The position numbers and the translations under genes are program-made. A stretch of 64,000 bases of DNA, taken from Liolophura sinensis (taxonomy: Eukaryota > Mollusca > Polyplacophora > Chitonida > Chitonidae). The stretch is taken from positions 16,915,385 to 16,979,384 of the forward strand of contig NC_088295.1 in the NCBI RefSeq assembly GCF_032854445.1, written 5' to 3'. Every line of letters starts with the position of its first letter. Position 1 is the first letter of the stretch. Shown one piece after another: positions 11,707 through 24,800 of this stretch. Below the pieces are notes generated by a model. It was not told the DNA's origin. It was given only the letters and a program-made list of their open reading frames with translations, and did not search any database.

Positions 11707-13950
11707 GGTTTGGCGGTTTAATCGGACTCAGCGACATGGAAAACATACAAGTCCGTTTCACCCAATCAGATTTGCCGTGTTAGGAAGCGAAGGGTTTTTA
11801 GCCAATCACAAGAGGTTTTAGACACATTTGGTTACACAGCTTCGACGTAGGCCAAGAACTAGAAGAAATGGAAAGTGGAAAGGCCAGAACGCAACTTTAC
11901 ACGTCACCCATTATTTATTTCTTCCATTTTTGTTTGTTCACGATAGGATCGATCACATTAAAAAGAAAACACTGCTGGAAAAAAAACAGCAGGCCTTGTG
12001 GCCCAGACGCAGCTGCATCAATGGGTCATTTTAAACAACAATAGGACTATGACCGACGCCAATCTGAATCCCTGGTCTAGAATACCGCTCACGTACCCAC
12101 AAAACCTTTGTCTTGTTACATCTATAGTTCATAGTTCACAATGTTCTTCAAACTTTATGTAACGGGAATAACCTTTAGTGTGTCGTGAGAGCTACACCCT
12201 TTCTCAAGGGTAGGGTGCGCTTGAAGACTTCCACCGACTGATCAACAGCATGTTACGCGTGTAGGCACTACAGATTATTGCGCCGATTACGGTAAATTTT
12301 TCTTTGTAACATATGATATATTGGGGAAAACATAACTGGTAACATGTGCAGTAACCGCAAGATGTGATTGTAAAAGGCTGTTATGAAACGTACTGTAAGA
12401 ACAGGCCACTGTTTTCTTCGGACAGTGTTGTCCGTGTTAGCCATGTGACTTTGTTAAGTGTAGTCCAAATTTCCAGTCTTTATCGCTTTTCGTTGGGAAT
12501 TAACGAATACACTAGTCTTTAATTAATACGCTCACATGGTCAAGTACATGTAACTGTGACGAGCTTTAATTTGAATCTCTGTAAGGGAAGTTTGTCAAGG
12601 TTGTAATTAGGGAATTTCAACAACAATTACACGAGCGCTTAGTGATCACTGTATGTGTAGTTATTTTTACATGTAGACGATGAGCTGGTTAATGCGATCG
12701 TCAGATTCAGTCATTTTAACTGATTTTTTTTTTTAGTTTTCTATTTTATTGCTCAAGTAAACTGATTTAATACAGAAACTGTGTTGAAGACAGATCAGAG
12801 CCGATTGTAATACATGTATAAGTATAATGTAAAATGTTGTGTTCAGGGAAATAAGCCATCACTTCAAGGTTAACTACATGACTACTGACTACATGTACAT
12901 TTGTACTTAGTAATGGACCAATGCTTAACTTGTTTCCAGTAGTCTCCCTTGAATGCTGTGTAAATGTACAGTTGACATAAACCATGCACACCTCTTTTCA
13001 AGGGGAAGTAACTCTTTTTTTTCTTTTGTAGCAACTTGCTGCCCTTTTTTTTGTTTTTGTTGTGACTGAAAACTTTTATGTCTGGCAGCATATTACTGCC
13101 CCAGCCCTAGATAATAAACTGTGGACGACATGAAAACTGGTGTCGACCTGATTTTATCATTTACTCTTATAATCTTTCAATGTTCATTAAGTGTAACTTT
13201 AAAGACAAGTAAATTAACTGCATGAATAGCTGTAAAGTGTGTTGGCCTTGTCTCTTGCCATCCAGACACCTTTTTTATAATAAGTATAACAATCACGCGA
13301 TACTTTCACTTTGTGCATCAATTAGAAACATAATCCATGATGAAATTGTGTATTTCACAGGATTTACGGGATACCGGGTGTTCCCTTTGGTTACAAAATA
13401 AAGGGCACATCTGAAAAACCTCAAAAATGGGCGTGGGTGTTCGTCAATAGCCGTTAAACACTGCGCTCTTTACAACAATTATACAGAAAATACCTTCGAC
13501 GTCAAAGAGCTAGAGTAAACGTGACGTCGCCTTTCTATAAAGGAGAATGGCTGAAGCTGTGTCAAGACAAAGTTTCGCTAAACCTCCACAGTGGTGAAAA
13601 AAAATATTTCATGCCGGTTTAAGATATTTTGAATGGTTGTCTTTCAGTGGACATAAACATTAGTCTGGTGCTTTCTTTCACTTTAAACCATTAGATACAT
13701 TAGAAACTCTGTTCTTTTGGCATAGATATTTTTAGTGGATACTCTAATGCATTAAAAGCTGCGGGCGTTATTGTTGGTATTCTCATTGATGACATGAGCT
13801 GGTTTAGGTCTCGCCATTTATAAACAAAATTTTCAGTGTCTTCTCGACTGGAATAAGGTATTACGAAAAGCCACTCCACGAGTTACAATTCGACACTCTT
13901 TGGGTTTTTTTTTTTTTTTAGCTTTTTAATGTTTTCTTAGGACTTAAAAT
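11707..13950. other. gene-free stretch
   Basis: No coding exon, RNA gene or clear repeat was recognised. Short T- and A-rich homopolymers occur near 12727, 13015 and 13905. Confidence 0.45.
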
Positions 13951-14389
13951 TTATTTATTCGATTGGGGTTTCATTCTGCAATCGAGAAGTTTCAATTTAT
14001 ATGACGGCGGCAAGGCTTGACCGGAGTATCCAGAATCAGTCACTACTCTCCGTCACGTACCTGACAAAACCGTTGCCGAACCAGCGAGAGTTGGATTTGA
14101 ACAAACGTTAAACCCCAAGCACTCAATCACTCGCTGGATTTGAACAAGGAACCTCATTGGTCAAGGGCCTGGTGGTCACAGTAAGCAAGCACTTTGAATT
14201 AAAGTTACTTTCAAGGTTATCGTGATCATATCACAACGGTATCTAGCCAGAGTTTCAACATTTTTATGGTGTTTAGCAACACTAGTCCGTGAATTGCACT
14301 GCTATAGTCACCTATCATGACATACTCCCCAGTCACAGGATAATGACATCAGGCCAGTGAGTACTTCAACATAAAACCGTGAATGAAAT

Positions 14390-14860
14390 ATATTTATTTG
14401 ATTGGTGATTTACGCCGTAGTTGTAACCCGGGTCATGGATCTAGTGGACCACTTCAATGGAAGTAAATGATCAATGCCGGCTCAAGTCTCCAGGACATGT
14501 AGGAAATACCTGCAAATAGCAATTTATTACGTTAAACAAAACCTTAGGTGAAGCATCCCGTACAGTATGTGGGCCGATCTGTGCTTGTAGGCCACTGGGT
14601 GCTACTAAAATACGGAGTTCAAGAAGCGGTCACAGACTTTCAGTTTCTTACTAACGTACATTCCTATTACAAGTCTTCACATTTAGTGTAGTACTGTATA
14701 TTTTTCGCAGATAAATCTGTCAGACTCTCACAGTCAAGAATATTTTAAGCATACAACTGTGGTGAGGCATTATGGTGGGAGGAAACTGTAGAGAAGATGG
14801 AGACCCACGGCCATCCGCAGGTTGCTGCAATACCTTCCAACGTACAAGCCAGAATCAAAA
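14390..14860 (-). mobile_element. SINE family 1 copy split by a ~310-bp insertion
   Basis: The tail half (ATTTATTTGATTGGTGATTTACGCCGTAG, read in two pieces) stops at about 14418. The continuation of the same SINE body (TCAAGAATATTTT, then GGCATTATGGTGGGAGGAAA and CCACGGCCATCCGCAGGTTG) begins at about 14732. The 310 bp between them are unrelated to the SINE, so something inserted into the SINE after it landed. I could not define inverted repeats or a target-site duplication for the insert. Confidence 0.55.
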
Positions 14861-15558
14861 GGACTTCAAGTAAAATGAATTAACATGAATTCAGTTTCCC
14901 TGCTTGTTCCAGCAATGTGGCCATTGCCTGGCACAATGTGGTACACAAGTAGAAAGAATGCAAGGCCAGGTTCAGGATCAGTAGAGTGATATACATAAAA
15001 ACATGCACTTTTGGCATTTTAATTTTAAACTGTCACAATTTGCCAAATTACACCTTAATACTTTAAATATTTCTCTTCATAAAAATTTGAAGTCAAAAAC
15101 AAAATTTCCTCATTAGATAGAAAAAGAATGTACCATGATCCTAACTATGGTAAACAATATCTATAATATGGTTTACACTTCATTCACTATCAATGTTCAC
15201 TAACATCAACAATATAAAATTAGTAATAAAATTTTCTAAATATTTTACACATCTGCTCTATTCTTAATTTTCACCCTGTAAATTTAGTACAGGCTATCAG
15301 AGCTACTTGCTAACTAGACATCACTGAAGATTTACACTACAGTGAAACAATGACCATCACTGTCCCCTTCCCACATTTTGTCTGGACAGAAAGCACAATG
15401 TGAACCATTATGCCATATTCGTGGAAAGCAACGGATCTTACTGTAAAGTAACGTAAACAACTCTACTGGCACCAGTGACCTGTAATCAACACCAACAAGA
15501 ATATTGGAGCAAAAGGAATCCTGAAAATTCCTTGTCTGGGGCTTATGGCAGATTGAAC
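14861..15558. other. gene-free AT-rich stretch
   Basis: No coding signal or repeat was recognised before the minisatellite that follows. Confidence 0.4.
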
Positions 15559-16330
15559 ATCAATGTTGCATCAGTAGTCACTGTGACAGGGTAGTCATTG
15601 CTGTGCCTTAACATGGCACTAGTAGTCACAGTGACAAGGTAATCATTGCTATGCCATTAACATGGCACCCATGGTCACTGTGACAGGGTAATCATCACTG
15701 TGCCTTAACATGGCACTTGTAGTCACAGTGATAGGGTAATCATGACAGAGCCTTAACATGGCACTGGTAGTCACAGTGATAGGGTAATCATTACAGAGCC
15801 TTAACATGGCACTTGTACTCACAGTGATAGGGTAATCATTACTGAGCCTTAACATGGCACTTGTAGTCACAGTGATAGGGTAATCATTACAGAGCCTTAA
15901 CATGGCACTTGTACTCACAGTGATAGGGTAATCATGACAGAGCCTTAACATGGCACTTGTACTCACAGTGATAGGGTAATCATGACAGAGCCTTAACATG
16001 GCACTTGTACTCACAGTGATAGGGTAATCATGACAGAGCCTTAACATGGCACTTGTACTCACAGTGATAGGGTAATCATTACTGAGCCTTAACATGGCAC
16101 TTGTACTCGCAGTGATAGGGTAATCATTACAGAGCCTTAACATGGCACTTGTACTCACAGTGATAGGGTAATCATGACAGAGCCTTAACATGGCACTGGT
16201 ACTCACAGTGATAGGGTAATCATTACTGAGCCTTAACATGGCACTTGTACTCACAGTGATAGGGTAATCATTACTGAGCCTTAACATGGCACTGGTAGTC
16301 ACGATGCTTGGATCATAATCATGCCTTAAC
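15559..16330. repeat. 48-bp minisatellite, ~16 copies
   Basis: A head-to-tail array. Each unit contains ACATGGCACT, CTCACAGTGATAGGGTAATC and a short variable segment ending AGAGCCTTA. Unit length is 48 bp, a multiple of three, so the minus strand stays open for 227 codons with a 16-residue repeat (SAMLRLCHDYPITVST type). Because a 48-bp array is automatically open in a frame lacking an internal stop, I do not regard it as a gene. No splice or start context supports translation. Confidence 0.9.
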
Positions 16331-17269
16331 ACCCTACAACTTCAGTGACAGAATGCGCATCACTGTTCTTTATCTTGACACAAGTACACCTGCATTCACG
16401 AGATGAGTAATACTCTTCCTGTACATTACACAAGTCTAGTAACAGTGAATACCTACAGTGACAGGATGATCATCATAGTTCCTTATCATGACACAAGTAC
16501 AGCTGCAGCCATGGAATGAGTAATACTCTGCCTGTACATTACACAAATGTAGTAAGTTTTTTTGATTTGTTTGCTAATGCATAAGAATTGAGTAGGCAGT
16601 CTCTCATTTCAAATAAGAACTGATCTCTGCTCAAGTGTGATGTTAAACCAGCACATCTCTAAAACAATGTGGTAAAATGGATTTTTTCCGGGGTCTATAA
16701 ACAGGGCAGGACAATCTAAAGTACATCACAAATAAAATATTTGTACAACATTGCATGATTTTTGATAGGGTCTACTTGCCATGTATGTATATATGCATGT
16801 ATTTTGGTAGTTTACTTCAAAATTCATAGTTAAATAATAAAATGTACAAAAACAAAATATCTGTAATGACACCTATGTAACACTAAAATTATGACCTACA
16901 AAAGGGTTTCTGTACAGGTTTGTCTATATACTTTGTCACACATACAAAACTATGAATGTGTTTTAAAGGAAGCCAAATGACAAGATGATAGATCCACCAA
17001 TAATTAGTCTTCTCCATTTACATTAAACCACATACAGAGAGTTTTGCTTGCTTCCAGCAACTATGTCAGCTATGCTGAGCTAGAGTGTGGACGCGAGACA
17101 GACCACCATACTCTACTGCAATGCACTGTAAAGTACGCAGAATATCTTAATTTAAAACGAATGATCTACACATCACAAGTTTGCACAAAAAGACCTGTTA
17201 TAACTGAAGAGATGTAAGACATCTAATCAGCAAAAAATAATTTGCTTTCTTCAAATCCTTATTAAGAGC
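16331..17269. other. gene-free stretch
   Basis: Contains a loose two-copy repeat (ATGAGTAATACTCT... with CTGTACATTACACAA, near 16400-16460 and 16515-16555). Nothing else was recognised. Confidence 0.4.
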
Positions 17270-18296
17270 TGCACCCTGTACACATGTATATAGACAGTAT
17301 AACATACTGAATTTGGGAAGATGAAGAGCGGGTATGTAAACATATATACAGGTATACAGACAGTATAATATACCGAAATTGAGAAAATCAGAAGTGAGCA
17401 TGTAAACATACATACATACAGACACTATGATATACTGAATTTGGGAAGGTGAGGAGCGGGCATGTAGACATATATACATGTATATAGACAGTATATTATA
17501 CTGAATTTGGAAAAATGAGGAGCAGACATGTCAACATACATACATGCATAGAGACAGTATAATATACTGAATTTGGGAAGATGAGGAGAGGGCATGTAAA
17601 CATATATACATGTATACAGACAGTATAACAAACTGAATTTGGGAAAATGAGGAGCAGGCATGTCAACATATATACATGCATATAGACAGTATAATATACT
17701 GAATTTGTGAAAATGAGGAGCAGGCATGTCAACATACATACATGCATAAAGACAGTATAATATACTGAATTTGTGAAAATGAGGAGCAGGCATGTAAACA
17801 TACATACATGTATATAGACAGTATAATACACTGAATTTGGAAAAATGAGGAGCAGGCATGTCAACATACATACATGTATGAGGAGTTTGCTTACAGTATA
17901 ACATACTGCAATTGTTGAGATGAGGAGCGGGCAAGTAAACATACATACATGTATATAGACAGTACAACATACTGAATCTGGGAAAATGAGGAACAGGCAT
18001 GTAAACATACATACATACATGTATATAGACAGTATTATATACTGAATTTGGGAAAATGAGGAGCAGGCATGTAAACATACATACATGTATATAGACAGTA
18101 TAACATACTGAATTTGGGAAAATGAGGAGCAGGCATGTCAACATATATACATATATATTGACAGTATAACATACTGGATTTGGGAAGATGAGGAGCCGGC
18201 ATGTAAACATACATACATGTATATGGACAATATAATATACCGAAATTGAGAAAATGAGGAGCAGGCATGTCAACATACATACATGTATATTAACCC
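17270..18296. repeat. 66-bp minisatellite, ~15 copies
   Basis: Units contain GAGGAGCAGGCATGT, AACATACATACATG, TATATAGACAGTATAA and TACTGAATTTGGGAAAATGA. Most units are 66 bp, a few carry an extra CATA. The minus strand is open in more than one frame (up to 291 codons, repeat of about 22 residues), which is expected for a 66-bp stop-free unit. One unit (about 17880-17930) is diverged. The array lies just 3' of the ePHD gene. Confidence 0.9.
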
Positions 18297-18848
18297 TCAA
18301 AAAGCTGCCATTTCTTCTCAGAGCACACCTTCAATTCTCTCTGTGTTATCAGCTTAAGACCAGTATGGAACATAGAGCCCATTTACATATACCGTGGACC
18401 TCCTACCCTTTGATTCAGATTCCTTTCATTAAGAAGCCTGAGGCTCTTTTGTGGAAATTACAAGATATAGTAACTCGGCTCCACCCTTTTCCTATAACGT
18501 GAAATCTTTGCAAAACACCATCTGACTTACATTCAGAGCATGTGTATTTAATGTCCTATTAAATCTTTGATGATCTTGGCCAAAAATTCTTTATAGGGTA
18601 TAATCCAATACTATCAGGAAAACTTGGGTATATTCATAATGGATGATATTTTCTTTTTGTGGCAAATATAAAAGATAGGAATATAAAAGAAACTATAAAA
18701 CACTGAGAGAAAAAAATGTTCAGTAAAAGCCCAATAAAACTTTTTGGATGGCGTGTCAGGTTGTGCCAATGAAGTATCTTTTTCATGCTGGCCAGAAACG
18801 TCAACTTCTGTACTGATGCAGGTGAAGTGATGTCCACTGTAAGGAGGG

Positions 18849-21800
18849 CTATCTTGGATTCTTCCTTGGCCTACCGTGGTGACGTTTTTCTTTACTTGTA
18901 GAAGGCATTTCCCCATCCTCCACAAATTTCACCCCCACAAAGCTGCCTCCACCCTCTGGTCTGACAAGACTTGTCATTGGTTCCTCATCACTATCATGGC
19001 AGGCAGGATAACTTCTGGATAAACCACTTTGCTTCAGACAGTTTGGTTGATGATGCTTGCTGACTAAAACGAACAAAGGCACTCATTAACAAATATGACC
19101 TGATATAAGTACATGTTCCACACTTGCTATCTCCTATAAAATGAAAGCAGGAACGTCCACCAGACCTATCAAGCCTCATCAAGATTACAATTAACACTGG
19201 AGAGACAGCAAATTAACCACATCATACTACTCAGGGAAGAGGATCTTTTCCTTGACAATCAGCTGAAATTTCTTCTACTATCTTAACCAAATTAGTGAAA
19301 CAATTAGTTTAGGCCACTTTGATCTGAGATTCGATACATTGAAAATCTTAAAATTCTCATGTCTGTACTACCAGATACTTACCACTGCAATTTGTGAATG
19401 CTTTGTTTGAAGCCTTTAAGAGAATGGTGGTCACACTGCGCACTTCAGGGTTAACCGTGCTGAAACATTCAAGATTCTTCTCACAGTTACTGGCTATCTC
19501 ATTCAGTTCATTCAGTAGATTGAAAACGCTGACATTTGCGACATCCACGAACGCATAGCGAAGTGAGTCAGCATTCACCAAGAATCTTTTCAACACGCGT
19601 AGTAAGTATTCAGAGGGCTGCACAACATTTTGATCTAAAGAGACAACACAGACGACCAGCACCTCTGGGTTGCTAAACGCGTATATCTTCTTCATAAACT
19701 GGTACATATGGAGAGCAATGCTAGATTCCAAGTAGTCTGGAGAACACAGAATCTCTCTCTCTAGTGGGAGGATTTTAAGTTGGACAGGTTCTGATATGTT
19801 AGCCACAGACCACCACGTTAACTTCCTCATCTCTTCTTGAGCATCTAAAGGACTGAGTGAGACAGACCTCTGTCTGATCCGTTTAGCCATCTTGTCAGGC
19901 CATAGGGGATAAAAGACCCGTGTGGAATTGTCTCCCCTGTCCAGAGCCTTGGTTGGAGAGAAGACATTGATAAGCTCTTCAGTTCCCTCCATGCTGGAAT
20001 GGATTAGTAAAACCAGTACACAATCGTCGTCCAGAGGTAACAGCTCACCTACAGTACAGCCTCTTTTCTTCTTCACCTTCTTTAGATTATCATAAACCAT
20101 TTTGTACATGCCCTGGTCCAGCTTACAGCGAAAACCATCACCCAACTTATCCTGAAGGGCCTGGATGTTGCGGAACTTCTCCTGTACACCTTGAGACTGA
20201 GGGCAGATCAGTAACCGTTCCATTTTCTGTACCTCACCATTCCTGACAAATAGAATTACAATATCAATCATGGGTTGTGGTAAAAATCAAAATTTGATTA
20301 GAAAGTTCATACCTTGTCCGTCTAGAAATTTCATACTTTGTTTTAAGAAGCTAATTCCCATGGTGCTGCTTGCCTTGGTAGTTTATATGTGCAAGCAGGT
20401 TTACCAAGAGGTAAAAAACCAGAAAATCACATACATGTAGTGACTTCAACGGTCTCACATAACACTTCAATATTGTGTCACAATGTCAGTGTGAAGCAGA
20501 AAATGATAAGAAAAACCTACACAAGACTTTCAGTCAACTCCGACATAAAGTGGATCATATAAAGTGATTTCAGCCCATGTTTCTTCACAACCTTGTGCCA
20601 CAGGTAGATGGAATGTTTGCTGATATAATAGCGCTTCTGTATCAAGCTCACTAACTCATCCTGCTTGTCTGTGGAGATTTCTAGGTTTCCCACAATACAC
20701 AGGGCCACTACAACATCAAAACAGAAATGTGAACTTTGATGGACCTGCCCGAACTCAGGACATTTTGATCAACAACAGTTTATTAACAAGTTAGTCGATA
20801 TTTCTTACTGTGGCACTACCATAATTCATTTTTTCTAAGAGAGAGCTTGTGGTAAATGAGAATTAAGAGAACTACCAGGTAAACAAAATATCAATGAAAT
20901 GTAACAGTTCAGTTTTGAATTGACAACCAGAGGACATATCCAGTGTACAGTGTTTGTGTTGCACTATAGCTTTCATTAGTCATGCTTAAAGAATACCTCC
21001 AAAATGAAATTTTTTTCACAAAAATTCCTGAGCATGATTTTCTTTGGTTTAGAAACATAATCTTAGTTTTACAGTTCCCTTTCTGTATCCTTTAATGCCC
21101 TTCTGGTAAAATTTATGTTGTGCACTAAGCTTAATGCCTTATGAAGCCAAGTAGAAGGGCACCACAGGTCCAAGCTAACCGCACTGACCATCCCTGTCAG
21201 TGGGAAGGTCTGCCAGTAACCTGCAGAAGGTCATGGGTTTCCCTGGGCTCTGCTCGGTTTCCTCACACCAATCAAATAAATAAATCTTTTCAGTACTTCT
21301 ATATACCTATCTTAAGGCTTTTTACAGAGAGAGTATGGTTTACCTGTGTCTGCTACTATATCAGTGACCTTCTCAGTGAGGTTCACGTTCCTCAACTGAG
21401 AGGGCAGGCGTGGTGGGATGTCCGGTGTGGAGTGACCATTAGAAGTGCTGCAGGAAGACGCTTCGGACACACTCGAGGAAGCCGGGGAGGCACGCCCTAA
21501 ATGACTGTCAACAGCTGTCACTCTGACCACAGGTAAATTCTTTCGCATCAGCTTGACATCTACCTTGGATCTGTCCACAGCGAAGCTTTTGTCCACATCT
21601 GATGAACCATCACTTTCTGACTGCTTAGCTTTACTCGATTTCTTCAAACGTTTCAATGGCCTGCCTGACATTTCGCACATATTTTGCCTCTTTCCTGATA
21701 CAGCTGGTACCTGTGTGTTTGTATCTGTGTCCGGAAGATTGGAATCAGTGTGTTTGTTGATGTCGTCACTGTGCTCGTATCTGCTTGGTTTAGGGATGCT

Positions 21801-24800
21801 GGTGGCTTTAGGAGAGCTGGTTCCCAATTTGTGATAAGACACATCATTTTCATTTGTCAGGTCTGCCTCTTTGTCTTTATCGCTCCAGTCATCCAAATCT
21901 TTATCTTCGTCCTCATCACTGTCACTATCAGGGAGCATGTCATCTGAAAATGTATCATCAATGTTTCATCTCTTTATTCATATGGTTTGGGTCTAACACC
22001 AATCCAGTGCTCAAGCATATTTGACTTCCATGGCAATGTTCATCACTGGAGAAAACCAGAAGAAAACTACTACTGTGAATCTGACAGACCTCAATGGTCA
22101 TTGCGATGCAAGGGCAACACTTTCAATAATCAATTAAACACTCTTTTTAATCTCATGCTTTTGATGCTACTAGCAACAGTGAATACTGTACCACAAATAA
22201 CCATAATAAACATTTGGTTTTAAAAATGTAAAAGCAATGTGTAAGAAATGGCAAATAATTTGTACGTTATTACTATGACTTACTATACACACTACAGTCA
22301 AAATGGATGTAACAGATCGTGACTCTTCCCTTCTCAACGGCTAACATGTTTGACATTTTAACCTCTAGGGTGTGATGACTTTAACAAAAATTTAGATCAT
22401 CCAATGTGATTTAAACCTGTGAAGTAGAATGCATTTAGAAACACTGTAACAAAGAATAAATTATAGCAATCTTTTGTCTCTTGTGATGTGATGTGATGGA
22501 GGTGATCATTTTTATTTTGAGCTCTTAAAAGACGAGTAAATGACCTCACATTTTGACCCCTGCGTCTATTCATTTATTTGATTGTCCTTTAATTCCACAT
22601 TCAAAATTTATTTTTACTCATACAATGGAGACGAAATGGGAAGTGAAATGTTTGTGATTTTGGTTACTCACAATATTTCTTTGTGTGTGTCATATTGGTA
22701 GAAGGCAAGTGATCAACAACAATATTTATGTGCATTTAAGGCTCCTAAACAGTCCTACATGAGCTGCCAATAGCTTATCAATTACCAGGAAGGCAAGGAG
22801 ATCAATGAAGACTGAAGATATTTGCAGATTCCCTATCTGAAGCCTAGATTTCACCAACACCTAATGTGTCTCAACATTTGAAAGGCAGGTATTTTCTCCA
22901 CTTGGCCACAACAGCCTACCAATAGCTGTCTAATGAGCAATTCATATATTCAACCGAACTAGAGAACATACCTTTACATGCCTCAAGATCAGCAATGTAT
23001 TTCTCCTTATGTTCTTGACAACAGAATACTCTGAAGTTACAAACAATTGCAACTTGATAGTGTGTGGATCAGAAAAACAAACATGGCACACAGATCACAT
23101 AGCCTTTTTTATGATGAATTATAAATTCATTCATTGTATCATATTCATTTATTTGATTGTTGTTTAACACCATAGTAAAAAAAATTTCACTTAGACAATG
23201 GTAGTCCATGTGATGGGTGGAGAAAACCAGAGACAAGTTACTGAAGAACGTTCCCCCAACTGACATATAGAAATGCACAGCATAAGAAGTAGACCAAGCC
23301 TGGACCTATATTCTCTCTGTCCCAGCAATGGAAGGGCAATGGCCTCTAACCAACACACCATGCCCCGCTCCTGCATCCACAATGCTGACTGCTACCACTC
23401 ATACAAGACTCATCGTCAATAAGTTGCCTTAAAGGATACATGAAATGCTTAGGTTTTGATCCCTCTTTAAAAAGAACTCTGTGTTGGACAAACTGAATGG
23501 GTCTGGCCGAATGGGGGTGAGGGTGTGGGGAACAGACTGAATGGGGGCTAGTGCAGGGTGTGGAGAGGGCGTTATACTGGCCCAAAGAAGCCACGCAGTG
23601 TCTCTGTACATTTCACCTTGCCCACACTGTAGCAACATGAATCACGGAGTTCCGAACAAAATCAATGACAACATAATTTCCCCAAAAATCTGACCATGGA
23701 CAGAAAATATGAATAATGTAGAGGGTAATTAACATTTTTTTTGACAAAATTTTCTTCAAAAAATGTCATAGAAACATAATCTTTGTTTCAGAGTTCCTTT
23801 TCATGTAACCTTCAACCATAGATGTCATTCAAATAATTCAAAGACCATAGTGACATTGGTTGACCTTTAATGTAAGTGTTGTTCAAGGTTCACCATACAT
23901 ATCTCCGTTTTGCTTTCCCATATTTAACACCTGCCAATTCTACAAAATCTAGCACTTAAACCTCGCACTATCACCTGTACAATATCGCTGTCTTGTTTTT
24001 TTTCTTGTCGTTCATCACAAATCGTTTTGTGATGACTTTATGGTCCTCAGAGCCACAATAAAAGTGAAATGTCCTGGAGCATCTCCGGACAGCACATCCT
24101 GCCGTGGCTCCAGTCTTACCTAAGGGAGTCTTCTGCTTTCTGCAAACATAACATGCCTACAACAAAAAGGCAGAGTGCAGATTGCTGCCAATTTTTTACC
24201 TTGTGTAACCACTCTTTAAATAGTATTTCCTTGACATCAGGAAGATGTTCACTTTAATACTATATGTATGCTTGCAGTTTTACGTCTTACTTAACAATTT
24301 TTCAGTCATAAGACGAGGAGGATTCATTAGGTTTGTCTACGGGGCCCTGCACTGCATCTTCAAATTACCAGTTTGTCAGCAGCCCAAGAGCCCGTAACTT
24401 ATCAGTTTCTCGCCAGTTACCAGTTTGTCAGCAGCCCAAGAGCCCGTAACTTATCAGTTTCTCGCCAGTTACCAGTTTGTCAACAGCCCAAGAGCCCGTA
24501 ACTTATCAGTTTCTCGCCAACCCAGTTACCAGTTTCTCACCAACCCTAGAGCATTTATTTAAAGTTTCTCACCAACTCTGAAGAAGGTTACAGGGTTTGA
24601 AATACTTGGGTGCCAACTTGTCATTTGCGAGTAAAGTTTTACTCTGGCTCCTAAATTTCTTCAAGACACTCGGCGAGCTGTTCATGGACTATGGACATGG
24701 GCATTTCTAGATATTGCTTTCAGTTTGCTCAGAGATTCCTATCATTCTCCTAATGCAGGCTTCTGTTTTGTAGGCAGTAAATAAAGAAAACTTGCAGCAC

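Noticed and set aside
15649-16332. 227-codon repeat ORF
   Set aside because: It is the translation of a 48-bp minisatellite, open by virtue of unit length.
15559-18296. Possible CRISPR-like array
   Set aside because: Units are directly adjacent with no unique spacers, and the genome is eukaryotic. These are minisatellites.
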